Origin: Planctomycetaceae bacterium | GTDB taxonomy: Bacteria; Planctomycetota; Phycisphaerae; SM23-33 | DNA: 64,000 bases | Direction of reading: 5' to 3' | Assembly (NCBI GenBank): GCA_039680605.1 | Contig: JBDKTA010000067.1 | Location: 62,001-126,000, forward strand | Part shown: piece after piece, positions 27,110 through 34,742 of the stretch | Numbering within the stretch: the stretch's first letter is position 1 | Layout: each line of letters starts with the position of its first letter | Translations under genes and position numbers: made by a program | Notes under the pieces: generated by a model | What the model saw: only the letters and a program-made list of their open reading frames with translations | The model's database searches: none | What the model was told of the DNA's origin: nothing

Positions 27110-28657
27110 CTACTGAATTGACTCGACCAGCCAGACCGGGCTTGACCAGGCCTGCGCCCCGCCGCGACAGGTCACCCGGACATAGTAGTAGATGCAGCGC
27201 CCCATGTGTTTCGAGGGCAACCACAGGCCGCCGGCGTCTTCAACGTCGTCGAAATGCACCGCCGCCTGCCACGAATCGCACCGGCGGCGGTGGATGACGC
27301 TGCCGTTTCGCACGATCTCGATCGTCTCGATATCGCTCTGCCCCGCTGCGGTTACCTCAATCGACCGCGGCGAGCGAGGGTTCTTCCAGACCTGACGTGA
27401 CCCGCCGCCGGCGCCGGCGATGCTGGCGTCCAGGTAGATCCGCTCGCCGCTTGCGGCGTAGCAGTTTCGCTCCCGCAGCGCCATAAAAATGCTCTGCCGA
27501 TCCAGCGCCGCCGCGCGCACGGCCGTCAGTCCTGAAAGGCGCGTCAGGTTGCCCGGTTCTCTTCCCCCGCCGCCGGGCATGCCGGCGTGGCTGTCGCTGC
27601 CGCCCATGAAGCCCAGGCGCAGCCCGCGCCCCAGCAGGTCCTGCACATAGCTCGGGCCAGGATGCACCGCGACGAGGGCATTGGGATTGCCCCGGTATTC
27701 GCTGGTGCCCCACTTGGAGTGAATCTCGACGCACGGCATGGCCGCCGGACCGGGGTAGACGCCGTCGGGAATCTCGCCGTGCTTGCCGACCCGCGTCGTG
27801 TGGTGCGGCACGACGAAGAACCCCTCGCGCCCAAGCACGGCGGTGAGTTTCTCGCACAGCGTTTTCACATTGCCGTTTTCGTACTCGTCCACGTACATCG
27901 CCGGCCAGCGGGACATGTAGATATTGTTGTCGCCGCCGGCGCCGCCCTGCAGCGAGGCCTCGTATGCCGGAACCGTCACAAACGCCGGCGGGTCGTTATG
28001 CAGCTCGCTGGCACGGGTTTCCTGGTAGAACAACGCCTCGCTGCCGCGACCGGTCGAAACGTGGTCCGTCATTGCCAGCCAGTCCAGCCCGCTGACGTAC
28101 CGCGCCGACGCATAGGCAAACTCGATCGAGCGGCAGTACTTGGGCATGCACTGGCCCAGCAGCGAGTGCGCGTGCGGGTCGCCCCAGAAGATGTCCTCGA
28201 CGCGTGCGGCCGTACACCGCGTGGGATTGCTCGGAAACTCCCGGCCCTGGAGACGCGCTGTGAGCCGATGAAAACCCTCCTCCTCCAAGTGAAGGTTCCG
28301 CACCGCCGCCACGGCCGCGACGCCCGGGCGGAATTCCACCGCCGCCACGACCGCCCCGTCGCTGCCGATGAGTCTCACGCGACCGCTGCACTTGACGGAG
28401 GGGTAGCCCCATTTGTCCAGCACAGCCACGCGCGCCTCGAAGGGCATGCCCGGGCGCGTGATCGTCGGGATGACCACCGCGACCCGGTCCGGCGCCTCGC
28501 CGGGGGCCTCGAGCGTCAGAACCTTCCGCGCCTGCGCGGGCGCAAAGACCACCTCAACCCCTCGCGACGCCGGCGCCTCCGCCGCACAGCCGCACACCAG
28601 CATCATGCAAAACCACGCCGATGCAATTACACCCGGAATGGTCCTGGCCCCAGTCAT
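27110..28657 (-). CDS. lipoprotein with PHP-like/DUF3604-type metal-dependent domain
   Basis: 515 residues from the ATG at 28657 (GGGAG seven bases upstream), giving a lipoprotein signal with lipobox MLVCGCA. Residues about 45-145 form a beta domain. The following domain shows PHP-fold metal motifs in order: FWGDPHAHSLLG, WLAMTDHVSTG, VPHHTT, EIHSKWG and FMGGSDSHAG. A C-terminal beta domain ends the protein. Such DUF3604-like proteins are predicted hydrolases of unknown substrate, here anchored in the cell envelope. Confidence 0.8.
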   Translation of the reverse strand: MTGARTIPGVIASAWFCMMLVCGCAAEAPASRGVEVVFAPAQARKVLTLEAPGEAPDRVAVVIPTITRPGMPFEARVAVLDKWGYPSVKCSGRVRLIGSDGAVVAAVEFRPGVAAVAAVRNLHLEEEGFHRLTARLQGREFPSNPTRCTAARVEDIFWGDPHAHSLLGQCMPKYCRSIEFAYASARYVSGLDWLAMTDHVSTGRGSEALFYQETRASELHNDPPAFVTVPAYEASLQGGAGGDNNIYMSRWPAMYVDEYENGNVKTLCEKLTAVLGREGFFVVPHHTTRVGKHGEIPDGVYPGPAAMPCVEIHSKWGTSEYRGNPNALVAVHPGPSYVQDLLGRGLRLGFMGGSDSHAGMPGGGGREPGNLTRLSGLTAVRAAALDRQSIFMALRERNCYAASGERIYLDASIAGAGGGSRQVWKNPRSPRSIEVTAAGQSDIETIEIVRNGSVIHRRRCDSWQAAVHFDDVEDAGGLWLPSKHMGRCIYYYVRVTCRGGAQAWSSPVWLVESIQ

Positions 28658-28699
28658 GCCGATCTCCCTGTCCTGCGGAACGTTCCTCATGCCTTTTGT

Positions 28700-29000
28700 A
28701 GCACAAGAGACGCAGAGAATAACGAGAAAAGCGGCCTACGTAAAAAGGAAGATTGAAGAAGCCTTTCCCGTCAACGTTTTCTATGTGCGACACAGAGCCG
28801 CAGAGAGAAACGAGAAAAGCAACTCTGTAAAAAAGATTTAAGAAGCTCTCTTCCCCCCCCGTTTTCTCTGCGTCTCTGTGTCGCAGAGTCTTTGCCAGTA
28901 CCACAATTCCACTTCCTTGCACTTTGTTGTACTTTTCACAGCAGTTTGCATATACCCGACACCTCTGCGATCTCCGCGATCTCCGCGCGGTGAAATGTCC
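28700..29000. repeat. repeat cluster: CAGAG hairpins, block copy 3, GATCTCCGCG repeat
   Basis: About 28700 and 28783 start left arms of the CAGAG family (GACGCAGAGAATAACGAGAA; CGACACAGAGCCGCAGAG); the right arm TCTCTGCGTCTCTGTGTCGC is at about 28864-28883. After a GTCTTTGCCAG spacer comes block copy 3 (28899-28947), then CTCTGCGATCTCCGCGATCT (about 28965). No gene is present in 28658-29247. Confidence 0.75.
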
Positions 29001-29016
29001 TGCCTGGTACGGGCTA

Positions 29017-29065
29017 TACCACAATTCCACTTCCTTGCACTTTGTTGTACTTTTCACAGCGGTTT
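29017..29065 (+). repeat. dispersed block repeat, copy 4
   Basis: Same 49-base block as at 9335 and 28899, orientation conserved, only 70 bases after copy 3. Confidence 0.85.
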
Positions 29066-29247
29066 CGCGTGACCTCCATCCAGTTGTAGCATTCCTGGAC
29101 CCCCTTAGTAGACGTTCAGCCCCGTATGCTCTCCTATCCCGCTATTCGCCAGTACCGGCACCTTTGCGACGTTGCCGCCAGGCAAGGGGCAAGCGTATTA
29201 TCAGATATGGCCGCACCACGGTGCGAGTGCGGAAAGGAGCGACGGAT

Positions 29248-29643
29248 ATGGCGATACGAAAAAGCATGATGGCGGTGTGTATCCTGGCGGCCGGCGTTGC
29301 CGGCGTTGTCGGCGTGAACAGACTCGTTTCGGCGGACGAGCAGCGGGCGTGTTCCAAGTGTGGCGGAACGGGCAAGGTCGAGTGCGGGCGATGCCGCGGA
29401 ACTGGCAACGAAAAGTGCGGGGTCTGCTGGGGCACAGGCAAAGTCAACGTCAACTGCTCGACCTGCCAGGGCACGGGCAAGGTCCAGGGCAATGCCTGCC
29501 AGGCCTGCAATGGGACGGGCAAGGTCACGCAGCAGTGCAGCAACTGCGGCGGCCGCGGAGTGATCCTGTGCGGACGCTGCAACGGCCAAACAACCGAGAC
29601 GTGCAGCATGTGCAACGGCACCGGCAAGAGCCCCCTGAAGTAA
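29248..29643 (+). CDS. small exported DnaJ-type cysteine-rich zinc-finger protein
   Basis: 131 residues. GAAAGGAG lies nine bases before the ATG; a signal peptide (about 1-29, ending VSADEQ) is followed only by eight tandem CxxC(x)G(x)G units (CSKCGGTGKV, CGRCRGTGNE, CGVCWGTGKV and so on), the zinc-binding pattern of the DnaJ central domain. There is no J domain or substrate-binding part. If exported it would be an oxidising-compartment metal or redox binding protein; its role is unknown. Longer upstream frames only add repeat-derived sequence. Confidence 0.82.
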   Translation: MAIRKSMMAVCILAAGVAGVVGVNRLVSADEQRACSKCGGTGKVECGRCRGTGNEKCGVCWGTGKVNVNCSTCQGTGKVQGNACQACNGTGKVTQQCSNCGGRGVILCGRCNGQTTETCSMCNGTGKSPLK

Positions 29644-29880
29644 CCCCGACGCCCAAAGAGAAGGCCCGGCAGCTTGTTAATCCAGATTGCTCGACGGACA
29701 TGTCGCGCTGGCAGCCCTGAAGCGATAAATGCAGCTTGGGGCCGTCTCGACTTGCCAAGGGCGGAACTTCGGTCACGATCCATCCCCGTATCAAGTCACA
29801 GACTGGCTTGCCAAGGCGTAGTTCGCCGCTGCTGAGATGCCAAACAGATGCCCGGTTCCGCAAAGAACGCTACGCCGTGG
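29644..29880. other. gene-free stretch left of the integrated element
   Basis: No gene or known RNA recognised. CTTGCCAAGGCGTAGTTCGCC (29809 region, shorter related word GACTTGCCAAGGGCGGAACT near 29750) hints at another degraded repeat. Confidence 0.4.
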
Positions 29881-29920
29881 CCCAGTCTTCGTTCGCCATG
29901 AGCGGCGAACGAAGACTGGG
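29881..29920. terminator. perfect 17-bp hairpin, probable displaced tRNA-Val terminator
   Basis: CCCAGTCTTCGTTCGCC (29881-29897), a 6-base loop, and its exact complement (29904-29920). The last four bases are the first four of the att repeat, so before integration this hairpin lay directly at the tRNA-Val 3' end. No T-run follows, so processing signal or repeat are alternatives. Confidence 0.5.
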
Positions 29921-29936
29921 CGATACTGGACTCGAA
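29917..29936. other. attL: left attachment site
   Basis: TGGGCGATACTGGACTCGAA, identical to 39059-39078 and diverging on both sides. It is the orphaned fragment of the tRNA-Val 3' end. Confidence 0.9.
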
Positions 29937-30047
29937 ATAATCGCGAATTCGCCGGGAAACTCGCAGGTTCGCGCTTCATCGAGGCCAGAATCGCGGCCAC
30001 AGTCTGCGCCGATCGGGTCAAACGGGGCGGTTCTCGCCCCTGCCACC

Positions 30048-30215
30048 TTGCCGCATGAAGGCGACGCCCGGCTGCACGCCCTGGCGGACCTGCTGGCCAG
30101 TCTGGACGCAGAGCAAAGGCAGGCGATGATCAGCAGCCTGCCGGCGGCAAGCCGCGCCGCCATCGCCCGCCTGCTCGTCGAGCGTCTGGCCGGCGAAGAA
30201 GGACGGGCGGTATGA
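30048..30215 (+). CDS. small helical protein of the element, start uncertain
   Basis: About 55 residues if started at the TTG at 30048; the frame is open further left across the att site, where it would be chromosomal. The sequence (LHALADLLASLDAEQRQAMI, ARLLVERLAGEEG) is strongly helical. Its TGA overlaps the next ATG. No family recognised; no good ribosome site. Confidence 0.4.
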   Translation: MPHEGDARLHALADLLASLDAEQRQAMISSLPAASRAAIARLLVERLAGEEGRAV

Positions 30216-30415
30216 TGCCGGCCGGCAACGCCACAGGACGCCCAGGAGCGGCGAACGGTTCCGGGGCGGGGTGGACCGCCCGCCCGCACGTGCCCCAAGC
30301 GGCAGAAGCCAACGCAGAGCGTACAAGGCCGGGCACAGCGCCCGGCAAGACAACGCCCCGGACAGGGGCAATACCATCGCCCGGCCGAGACGGGCAGAAA
30401 GAGACAGAAGCATGA
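30212..30415 (+). CDS. small disordered protein of the element
   Basis: 67 residues, Gly/Ala/Pro/Arg/Thr-rich, apparently unstructured. Evidence for coding is its ATGA overlap with the preceding and following frames, suggesting a translationally coupled chain. It could equally be a chance frame in GC-rich DNA. Confidence 0.35.
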   Translation: MMPAGNATGRPGAANGSGAGWTARPHVPQAAEANAERTRPGTAPGKTTPRTGAIPSPGRDGQKETEA

Positions 30416-30594
30416 GCAAGAAGCAAGCAACGTCAGCGAGTACATTCGTGAGCAGAGTAATGGGGCTCCCGCGCGACAGCCGGGACCGGGTTATTGCGGC
30501 GGTCCGCCGCGACGCGGAATCGCGCGGCCTGACTCTCGATCGCGCGAGGCGTCTTCTGAAGCGCGGCCAGCAGCAGCCGGCGGCGGTTGCATGA
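30412..30594 (+). CDS. small basic helical protein of the element
   Basis: 60 residues from the ATG at 30412, which overlaps the previous TGA. STFVSRVMGLPRDSRDRVIA then DRARRLLKRG gives a basic helical protein, possibly nucleic-acid binding. It ends on the first TGATAGCAC motif. No family recognised. Confidence 0.5.
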   Translation: MSKKQATSASTFVSRVMGLPRDSRDRVIAAVRRDAESRGLTLDRARRLLKRGQQQPAAVA

Positions 30595-30712
30595 TAGCAC
30601 GGTGACAGTGCCCCACAGGAGCGCCGGCCAAAGTCTGGCCGGCGAAGTCTGCGAGGCGTCCCGGCCGTGTTGCAGCGCGGCCGGGCGCGAGTTTGAAAGC
30701 GAGCGTGAGACG

Positions 30713-31264
30713 ATGGCGGGAAGGATCGACAAGTTTCTGAAAGAGCGGCTGCAAGCGGCCGGCCAGTGGCAGGCGTTCCAGCAGCGGCGCGACGAACTGA
30801 AGGCGCAAGGCTACAACGCCGGCGACGCCCGGACGGCCGCCCTGGCGGAAGTCATGCCCAAGGCCGGCAGCGGCGCCGACGCCGGCGACACCGGGGGCGA
30901 TGGCGCCGACGTTGCGGCCGATGGACCCCGCGGCGGCAGCCTGCCCCTTGCCCCTGCCGCACTGGCCGGCAAGATCGGCAACGAGACCGATATCGCCCGT
31001 TGGGTGGCCCGCAACATCGACAACCCGGCCGCCAGTGCGGAAGAATGCCCCGATGCCTTCGCCTGGACCTTGCTCCGCATGTGTCGCGAGAATGCCGCCT
31101 TCGCCCTGATGTTCGTCAAAGACATCTGGACAAAGCTGCTGGTCGCCCAGGCCAAGCAAGGCGACGCCGGCGAGACTGACGGGGAAATCGACGGAACGCC
31201 GACGCTCAAGCTGATCGAGCGGATACGGGCGATTCGCGACCATGCCGACCCCGCCCAGGCGTGA
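30713..31264 (+). CDS. hypothetical protein of the element
   Basis: 183 residues from the ATG at 30713. An N-terminal helical part (GRIDKFLKERLQAAGQWQAF), a Gly/Asp/Ala spacer (about 45-75) and a C-terminal helical part (WTLLRMCRENAAFALMFVKD, then LIERIRAIRDHADP). No family recognised; small-terminase or regulatory roles are possible but unsupported. Its stop lies in the second TGATAGCAC motif. Confidence 0.65.
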   Translation: MAGRIDKFLKERLQAAGQWQAFQQRRDELKAQGYNAGDARTAALAEVMPKAGSGADAGDTGGDGADVAADGPRGGSLPLAPAALAGKIGNETDIARWVARNIDNPAASAEECPDAFAWTLLRMCRENAAFALMFVKDIWTKLLVAQAKQGDAGETDGEIDGTPTLKLIERIRAIRDHADPAQA

Positions 31265-31330
31265 TAGCACCGCCCGCACTGGCCGGCACGTCGAGCACTG
31301 GGGCAGCGCGGGGGAACGTGATAGCACGGC

Positions 31331-31395
31331 AAGGGACTCAAAAAAGGAAACGGGACTCCCAGGCCGCCAGAAATCTTTACCACACCCCCACCCCG
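31331..31395 (+). repeat. left direct repeat flanking the trypsin-TPR gene
   Basis: About 65 bases, roughly 80% identical to 33290-33352 with three small gaps: both contain AAGGGACTC, GGAAACGGGACTCCC and ATCTTTACCAC/TCTTTACCAC in the same order and orientation. Confidence 0.75.
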
Positions 31396-31445
31396 TTTTG
31401 CGACCGGGGACCCAAGGTATCTCGCCCCCCGCGTGTGTGCACAAA

Positions 31446-33149
31446 TCATTGGCCTGCAAGGCGGACTCTTGCCAAATACTTCTCCACCATGGGGGCAATC
31501 GCGCCTGCAGGCTCTAGGCGGAGGTACTGCTCGTAGGCTTCAATGGCCTCGGCATTGCGATTCAGTTTCTCACAGGAAGCCCCGAGCCGGAAGTAGGCTC
31601 CAGGATAATTCGGGGCGATGGCAAGGGCTTGTCTGCAAGCTTCAATGGCCTCGGCATGCCGGTCCATTTCGCTGTAGGCGCGCGCCATGATCACATAGGC
31701 TCGATTGTCGCCTGGGTCAATGGCGATGCCCTTTTTGAAGAACTCAATGGCTTGGGAGTATTGCTTCAGATCAGTGTAGACAACTCCTATGACCCTGTAG
31801 GACAGCGCATAATTCGGATCGATGGCGATAGCCTTCTTGCAGGCTTCAATGGCATCTCTATGGCATTTCATCTTCGACCATGCGTCGCCCATCCAGCTAT
31901 ATGCCTGAGCCATGTCGGGCTTGATAGCGATGGCCTGCTTGTAGGCTTCGATGGCATCGGCGTGGCGGTTGAGGGTGCTGCAGGCCAAGCCCATGTTGAA
32001 GTGAGCCGCAGCGTAGTTTGGTTTTAGATCAATGGCGACCTGGTAATGTTGGAGCGCGATGTCGTGATTGCCAATCGCCGCATGCAGTTGCCCCAAAGCG
32101 TACCACACAACCGGATTGTCTCTCTGCTTCTCACGGAGCGATGTGAGTATGCTCGTGGCTGTGCCCCAGTCCTTCTTCGCTATGGCCGCCCAAGCTTTGT
32201 CCAGTTCTTCGGTCTCGGCGCTGTCGAGGCGGCGGCCTCCTGCACTGGTAAGGGTCTGAACCTTACCTTGCTTGCGCATCAGCGCCGAGACACCGGAGAC
32301 GGGGACGGCGAAGTTGAGATTCTGGCCGCCACCCAAGTAGGCCGTTGTGACGCCGACAATTTCGCCGCCGGCGTTGAGCAGTGGCCCGCCGCTGGAGCCG
32401 GGGCTTATCGGGGCAGTTACCTGGATGGCCGGCATGCCAGCCTTGATTTCCCGGTGGCCGCTCACCATACCGCTGCTGAAGGTATTCTCCAGCCCTTGCG
32501 GGTTGCCGATGGCGAAGACGGCCGCACCAACCTTAGGCAAGCCCCCTTTGGAAAGCGCGAGGCAGGGATACCCGCTGCCGGAAACTTTGAGCAGAGCCAA
32601 GTCGCCGTCGGGATCGGTGGCAACCACGCCGTCGACAAACAGCGTGGCCCCGCTGCTGAGGCGCACGGCGGCGAATTCCGCGCCCTTTATGACGTGGAAG
32701 TTCGTGACGATCAGGCCGCCGGCATCGACGAAGAAGCCGGACCCAAGGCCGAGAGGCTTGAGATCCTTGTCCCGCACGACGATGTAGACCACGGCGGGCG
32801 AGGCCTTCTCGAACAGTTGCTCAGGCGTGAGATCGGGCGCCTTACCCCGTGCGGCATCCGCTACCGCGGCTTGCCCTTGCGATTGTTTCGCCTCAGCGGC
32901 CGTCTTCGGTGCCGCCGACACTTGGGGCGCGGGCTTGCCTGTGCCAAGAAGGGCGACGGTCACCACAAGGCCCAGGGCAAGACAGACAAACCCGGATATG
33001 CCAAAGAGCCGAAGCATGCGTCGCGGTCTGCGCCGCTGGATCGGGACCATCGTGACGCGCTTGCAAAGGGGACAAGTGTCTCTCTCGCCTGCGAGGGATT
33101 CAGGGCTTTCGAGAATTGCGCCGCACCTGTCGCACTCGTAACGGATCAT
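31446..33149 (-). CDS. membrane-anchored trypsin-like (S1C) protease with zinc ribbon and TPRs
   Basis: 567 residues. An N-terminal zinc ribbon (CDRCGAI...CPLCKRV, about 6-31), one membrane helix (about 47-69), a linker, a DegP-like trypsin domain (about 108-300) with His152 (TNFHVI), Asp183 (DGDLALLKV) and Ser253 (PGSSGGPL), then six TPRs (about 335-560). There is no PDZ domain. AAAGGGTG precedes the ATG. It is the only gene on this strand in the element and lies between direct repeats, and its base composition looks less GC-rich than its neighbours. Trypsin-TPR combinations occur in stress and conflict systems; its role as element cargo is inference. Confidence 0.88.
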   Translation of the reverse strand: MIRYECDRCGAILESPESLAGERDTCPLCKRVTMVPIQRRRPRRMLRLFGISGFVCLALGLVVTVALLGTGKPAPQVSAAPKTAAEAKQSQGQAAVADAARGKAPDLTPEQLFEKASPAVVYIVVRDKDLKPLGLGSGFFVDAGGLIVTNFHVIKGAEFAAVRLSSGATLFVDGVVATDPDGDLALLKVSGSGYPCLALSKGGLPKVGAAVFAIGNPQGLENTFSSGMVSGHREIKAGMPAIQVTAPISPGSSGGPLLNAGGEIVGVTTAYLGGGQNLNFAVPVSGVSALMRKQGKVQTLTSAGGRRLDSAETEELDKAWAAIAKKDWGTATSILTSLREKQRDNPVVWYALGQLHAAIGNHDIALQHYQVAIDLKPNYAAAHFNMGLACSTLNRHADAIEAYKQAIAIKPDMAQAYSWMGDAWSKMKCHRDAIEACKKAIAIDPNYALSYRVIGVVYTDLKQYSQAIEFFKKGIAIDPGDNRAYVIMARAYSEMDRHAEAIEACRQALAIAPNYPGAYFRLGASCEKLNRNAEAIEAYEQYLRLEPAGAIAPMVEKYLARVRLAGQ

Positions 33150-33289
33150 CGTCGCACCCTTTCAAACAAATGAATCTACCCGCGCATCAGACCAGCCGAA
33201 CCCCGCCGGCTGCCAATATGGTAATCGACCAGTGCGGATACGCAAGCTTAAAGCCGATGACGCCCAGCCTGGCCGGCGACCTTGGGACG

Positions 33290-33352
33290 AAGGGACTCCG
33301 AAGGAAACGGGACTCCCGCGCCGTGCAGAATCTTTACCACGCCCCCGCCCGG
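33290..33352 (+). repeat. right direct repeat flanking the trypsin-TPR gene
   Basis: Counterpart of 31331-31395. The gap 33150-33452 otherwise holds only the protease gene's upstream region; no gene is seen in it. Confidence 0.75.
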
Positions 33353-33452
33353 CGCGGGAGAAGGGACGTTAAGTTACCTAGTCTACGGCGAATGGGTAAT
33401 TTTCACAACATGACTCTTGCGGCCAGCGGTTGTCTGTCGTAGGCTGTGGGGC

Positions 33453-34313
33453 ATGGATGGCACTGGGACATTGGCGAAGGGAATCGACGCTCTCTGGAAT
33501 GTCGTCAATGAGTTTGGGGCTAGAGCTCGCGCCAATAGGGAACTGGTTGAAGAGGCGGTGCGCTGCTTCTTGGCGGCCGAAACTGTCAGGCATCGCGCGG
33601 CGAGTTCTGCAACAGGCTACCCTTGCGGGGATGATGAGGATGCAGTCTTCGAAGTGCTGACTCCCGGCGAGGTCCGAAGCATGGCTATGCACGATGGCGC
33701 GATCTATCGCCGCCTGATGAAAGCCAGCGAATCCGATGAGCCGTCATGCGATGAGATGATAACGTATCTTGTTCGCCTGACTGATCTGGTTGTCGACACG
33801 GATAAGGATCGCCGCGGACGCCAATCAAGGCAATCGCTTGCACCCAAGCTAGACGGGCGAGACGAAGTGATTTTGCATCTACTCATTTTTCCCGATGACT
33901 TGGCTGGCATACGTCAGGACATGGGCACGAAGGGTAGTCACAGAGCGATAGAGTACCTTCATGCGGTCCGAAAGTTTCTTCCGCTTCCCGCCGACGTTGC
34001 CGAGGCGGAAGCCACTGCCATGCGGCCCGCCCGTCAGACTGGCCAGCACTGCAAGAAGGTCTCGGTGCCTTCCACTTCGCAGGCTACACCGCCACCGCCC
34101 CCGCCTCCACCTGCAGAAGGCCAGCCAAACCAGAAGTGGTCTCGTATCTACAGCATGGAAGAGGCGGCCGAAGCTTTGCGGAGTTCAACCGATAAGATAT
34201 GGGACCACCTCAAAAAGTACCCATCTTCAGGTTGGCACATAAACCGCGAGACACATCGTTTTGACCTGAACGACGGGTTATTCCTTGACCTTGAACCGGC
34301 CGGCCATACCTAA
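33453..34313 (+). CDS. hypothetical protein with C-terminal HTH-like segment
   Basis: 286 residues from the ATG at 33453 (GTGGGG upstream). The N-terminal two thirds are mixed helical, no family recognised. A poly-proline hinge (about 212-222) leads to a C-terminal domain with YSMEEAAEALRSSTDKIWDH, which resembles a MerR/excisionase-type winged helix. Possibly a DNA-binding accessory of the element. Less GC-rich than the chromosome around it. Confidence 0.65.
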   Translation: MDGTGTLAKGIDALWNVVNEFGARARANRELVEEAVRCFLAAETVRHRAASSATGYPCGDDEDAVFEVLTPGEVRSMAMHDGAIYRRLMKASESDEPSCDEMITYLVRLTDLVVDTDKDRRGRQSRQSLAPKLDGRDEVILHLLIFPDDLAGIRQDMGTKGSHRAIEYLHAVRKFLPLPADVAEAEATAMRPARQTGQHCKKVSVPSTSQATPPPPPPPPAEGQPNQKWSRIYSMEEAAEALRSSTDKIWDHLKKYPSSGWHINRETHRFDLNDGLFLDLEPAGHT

Positions 34314-34497
34314 GCCGCTTTCTCCACGCCATTTTCTCGCCGTAACTGGCGGCAACTCACAGGAACTCACCGCAACTCGCGACCTGCCCTCTGGCAGACA
34401 GCAGAAGCCACTCCCACAATGCCACGCATGACCTATCCGCGATGGACGCGGCGGGCAAAGGTTTTCTTAAAGCGGCTTGGCCGCAAAGGTGGCAACG
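34314..34497. other. gap with short direct repeats before the AlpA-like gene
   Basis: GGCAACTCAC, GGAACTCACC and GCAACTCGCG follow one another at about 34351-34382, and GCGGC-TTG-GCCGC forms a small hairpin at about 34472-34484, just before the next ribosome site. These could be binding sites for the HTH protein. Confidence 0.4.
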
Positions 34498-34740
34498 ATG
34501 ATTCGTTCAGAAAAATGCAGTTGCGACAGCAAGGATGAGGCGAAGGAAGGGGCTCTTCTGATCGGAGCGGAAGTCGTCGCTTCGATGTTGGACTGCTCGC
34601 CGAGACACATCCGGCGGCTGGTGGATGCGGGCGCCTTCCCCCGCCCGGTGAAGCTGGGCACAAAACTGGTGCGCTGGCCGCGCCGTCAAATCGAGGACTT
34701 CATTGCCGGCGGCTGCCGTGCGACGGGGAAGGCGGTGTAG
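34498..34740 (+). CDS. AlpA/excisionase-like helix-turn-helix protein
   Basis: 80 residues from the ATG at 34498, with AAAGGTGG five bases upstream. The core VVASMLDCSPRHIRRLVDAG then FPRPVKLGTKLVRWPRRQIE is the MerR-like HTH_17/AlpA fold used by excisionases and prophage regulators. It lies two bases before the DUF3987 gene, so it may control element excision or replication. Confidence 0.85.
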   Translation: MIRSEKCSCDSKDEAKEGALLIGAEVVASMLDCSPRHIRRLVDAGAFPRPVKLGTKLVRWPRRQIEDFIAGGCRATGKAV

Positions 34741-34742
34741 CA

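Noticed and set aside
28924-29247. N-terminal extension of the DnaJ-type protein
   Set aside because: The extension is encoded by repeat copies; a strong ribosome site and signal peptide mark 29248 as the start.
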